DNA from: DASWHK01 sp036398215
GTDB lineage: Bacteria; Acidobacteriota; UBA890
Assembly (NCBI GenBank): GCA_036398215.1
Contig: DASWHK010000087.1
Location: 1 to 14,499 of the forward strand
Length of the DNA: 14,499 bases
Direction: 5' to 3'
The position numbers were made by a program, and so were the translations under genes. The notes under the pieces were generated by a model. It was not told the origin of the DNA. It ran no database searches and was given only the letters and a program-made list of their open reading frames with translations. This document shows, one piece after another, positions 13,318 through 14,499 of the stretch (its first letter is position 1; every line of letters starts with the position of its first letter).

Positions 13318-14454
13318 TCAACGGGAAGAGATGGCTTCCCATTCACGGCGGAAGGCCTCGTCCTGCAGCAGCGCTTCGATGAGCCGCGCCGATCCTTGGA
13401 TCCCCGACAGCACGGCGGTCTTGATCCAGGGGTCGGCGCGCAGCGCCCGGCGGCCGGCGGTGGCCGCATCGGCGGGGTTGCCGGCCGCCAGATGGACCTC
13501 GGCGAGGGTCAGCCAGGCCCACCCGCTGCCCGGGTAGAGGCGTGTGGCGGCCTCGGCGCGGGCGGTGGCCTGCTCCAGCAGCTCGGCGCGCTCGGCGTCG
13601 CCGGCGCCGGCCGCCGCCGATTGCAGCAGGTGGCGGGCCTCCGACTCGGCGCGCTGCCCGTGCCAGATGTCGAGCAGCCGCTGCAGCTCTTCGATCGGCC
13701 GCGCATGGTCGTCGACCCGCAGATCGATCAGGCGGTCGTCATAGCCGCCGTAACCGCCGCCCTCGCGAACCACGAGCAAGGCCGCCGACTGGCGGCCGCG
13801 GGCGTCGCCGCCGGCCGCCTGGCCGGCCGCCAGCGCCGCCACCATCCGGCTCGCCAGGTCGCCGGGCGTTGACTCGAACGCCGCCGCCATGGCGTCGACG
13901 ACCTCGGGGCCGGCGAGGATGTTGCCCTGGACCGTGTAGTTTGGGCCGCTGCGCGAGCCCGCCCACGCCAGGCAGGCCGTCCCGGTGAAGGCCGCCGTCC
14001 GGCCGCGGGCGTCGACGATTCCGACCTGCCGCCGGTCGCGCCCCGGGTCGGCGGCCAGCAGCTCGTCGAGGACCTGCTGCGGGTCGTCGCCGTCGCGCAG
14101 CCCTTGCAGCCCGCGGGGCCCGTACGTGGTGTTGGCGTATGACTGCGTGGCAATGGCGCCGACCCCGGCGGCGGCGAACGGCACCACCGGCCCGACGGCG
14201 AAGAACTTCGACTCCACCGCGACGCCGAGGTCGCCGGTGATCGGGTCGTAGGCGACGATCGAGAAAGTCGAGACCGGTCGGTCTGCCGCTTGCGCGGCAG
14301 CGCCCGCGCCCGGCGGCAAGCTGGCCAACAGCGAGACGGTCAACCACACCGCGGCCAACAGCAAGGCGGCCGCGCCGGTCAGCGCCATCGGCAGCGGTCT
14401 GGCGCCCGCCATCCGCGGCCCCGCCGAGAAGACGAGCTTGCGGAGTCGGTTCAT
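13318..14454 (-). CDS. Exported DUF1028-family protein with C-terminal TPR-like region
   Basis: 378 aa. Seen: an N-terminal basic stretch with a hydrophobic segment (about 22-48) and small residues after it, a signal peptide or anchor. The DUF1028 domain follows (about 60-280), with STFSIVAYDPITGDLGVAVE, SKFFAVGPVVPFAAAGVGAI, ATQSYANTTYGPRGL and YTVQGNILAGPEVVDAM. The family has an Ntn-hydrolase-like fold and no assigned activity. The C-terminal 100 residues (ARAEAATRLYPGSGWAWLTL, AEVHLAAGNPADAATAGRRA) look like TPR helices; DUF1028 proteins often carry an extra C-terminal module. ATG at 14454 has GCAGGA about ten nt upstream; the next Met (residue 15) would still leave a signal. It is convergent with the PHP gene; its upstream neighbour is outside the window. 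Confidence 0.9.
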   Translation of the reverse strand: MNRLRKLVFSAGPRMAGARPLPMALTGAAALLLAAVWLTVSLLASLPPGAGAAAQAADRPVSTFSIVAYDPITGDLGVAVESKFFAVGPVVPFAAAGVGAIATQSYANTTYGPRGLQGLRDGDDPQQVLDELLAADPGRDRRQVGIVDARGRTAAFTGTACLAWAGSRSGPNYTVQGNILAGPEVVDAMAAAFESTPGDLASRMVAALAAGQAAGGDARGRQSAALLVVREGGGYGGYDDRLIDLRVDDHARPIEELQRLLDIWHGQRAESEARHLLQSAAAGAGDAERAELLEQATARAEAATRLYPGSGWAWLTLAEVHLAAGNPADAATAGRRALRADPWIKTAVLSGIQGSARLIEALLQDEAFRREWEAISSR

Positions 14455-14499
14455 GATCGCGGGTCCTGCAGGGGGGCGAAGAACGACGATGAGAAGTGC

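Overview
The window is high-GC bacterial DNA. A chromosomal housekeeping backbone surrounds an accessory island of about 5.8 kb. Gene content and base use would fit an Acidobacteriota-like or other high-GC Gram-negative soil or aquatic bacterium. That is an inference: no marker here fixes the taxon.

Layout. Positions 1-825 (-) hold the N-terminal 275 codons of a UvrD/PcrA-type helicase running off the edge. After a spacer with a 61-bp imperfect tandem repeat come a P-loop ATPase of the AAA_14/DUF4143 type (1029-2363, -) with an AT-rich palindrome at its promoter, a small basic CxxC protein (2486-2695, -) and a short GNAT acetyltransferase (2747-3094, -). Positions 3137-6801 look like a cluster of integron gene cassettes without an integrase (a CALIN-type array) read on the minus strand. 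It holds one convincing attC site (3321-3418) and several shorter, partial or degenerate ones. Its cassettes carry a RelB/ParE-like toxin-antitoxin pair (3445-3980, inverted), a PIN toxin with a small partner (4678-4021) and a VOC/glyoxalase-fold protein (6772-6395). An IS110-family element (about 4804-5953, transposase broken by a frameshift) abuts the stem of a truncated attC. A 40-bp copy of its left end abuts a second attC-like hairpin at 3149-3230.

Backbone on the right. A TPR protein with an N-terminal helix-turn-helix-like segment, glmU and glmS form a tight minus-strand operon (11226 to 7058) with a TATAAT -10 box at 11292-11297. GlmS makes glucosamine-6-phosphate and GlmU converts glucosamine-1-phosphate to UDP-GlcNAc for peptidoglycan and lipopolysaccharide. 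Diverging from it is a membrane-anchored PHP-domain phosphoesterase-like protein (11401-13191, +), convergent with a signal-bearing DUF1028 protein (14454-13318, -).

Most notable. The attC-like hairpins share one orientation, judged from the side carrying extrahelical bases, and it agrees with the minus-strand cassette genes. At two of them the 40-bp IS110 left-end sequence starts 1-2 nt beyond the stem, where an R box should lie. The RNA leader of the IS110 transposase can fold so that a 9-bp stem hides its Shine-Dalgarno sequence.
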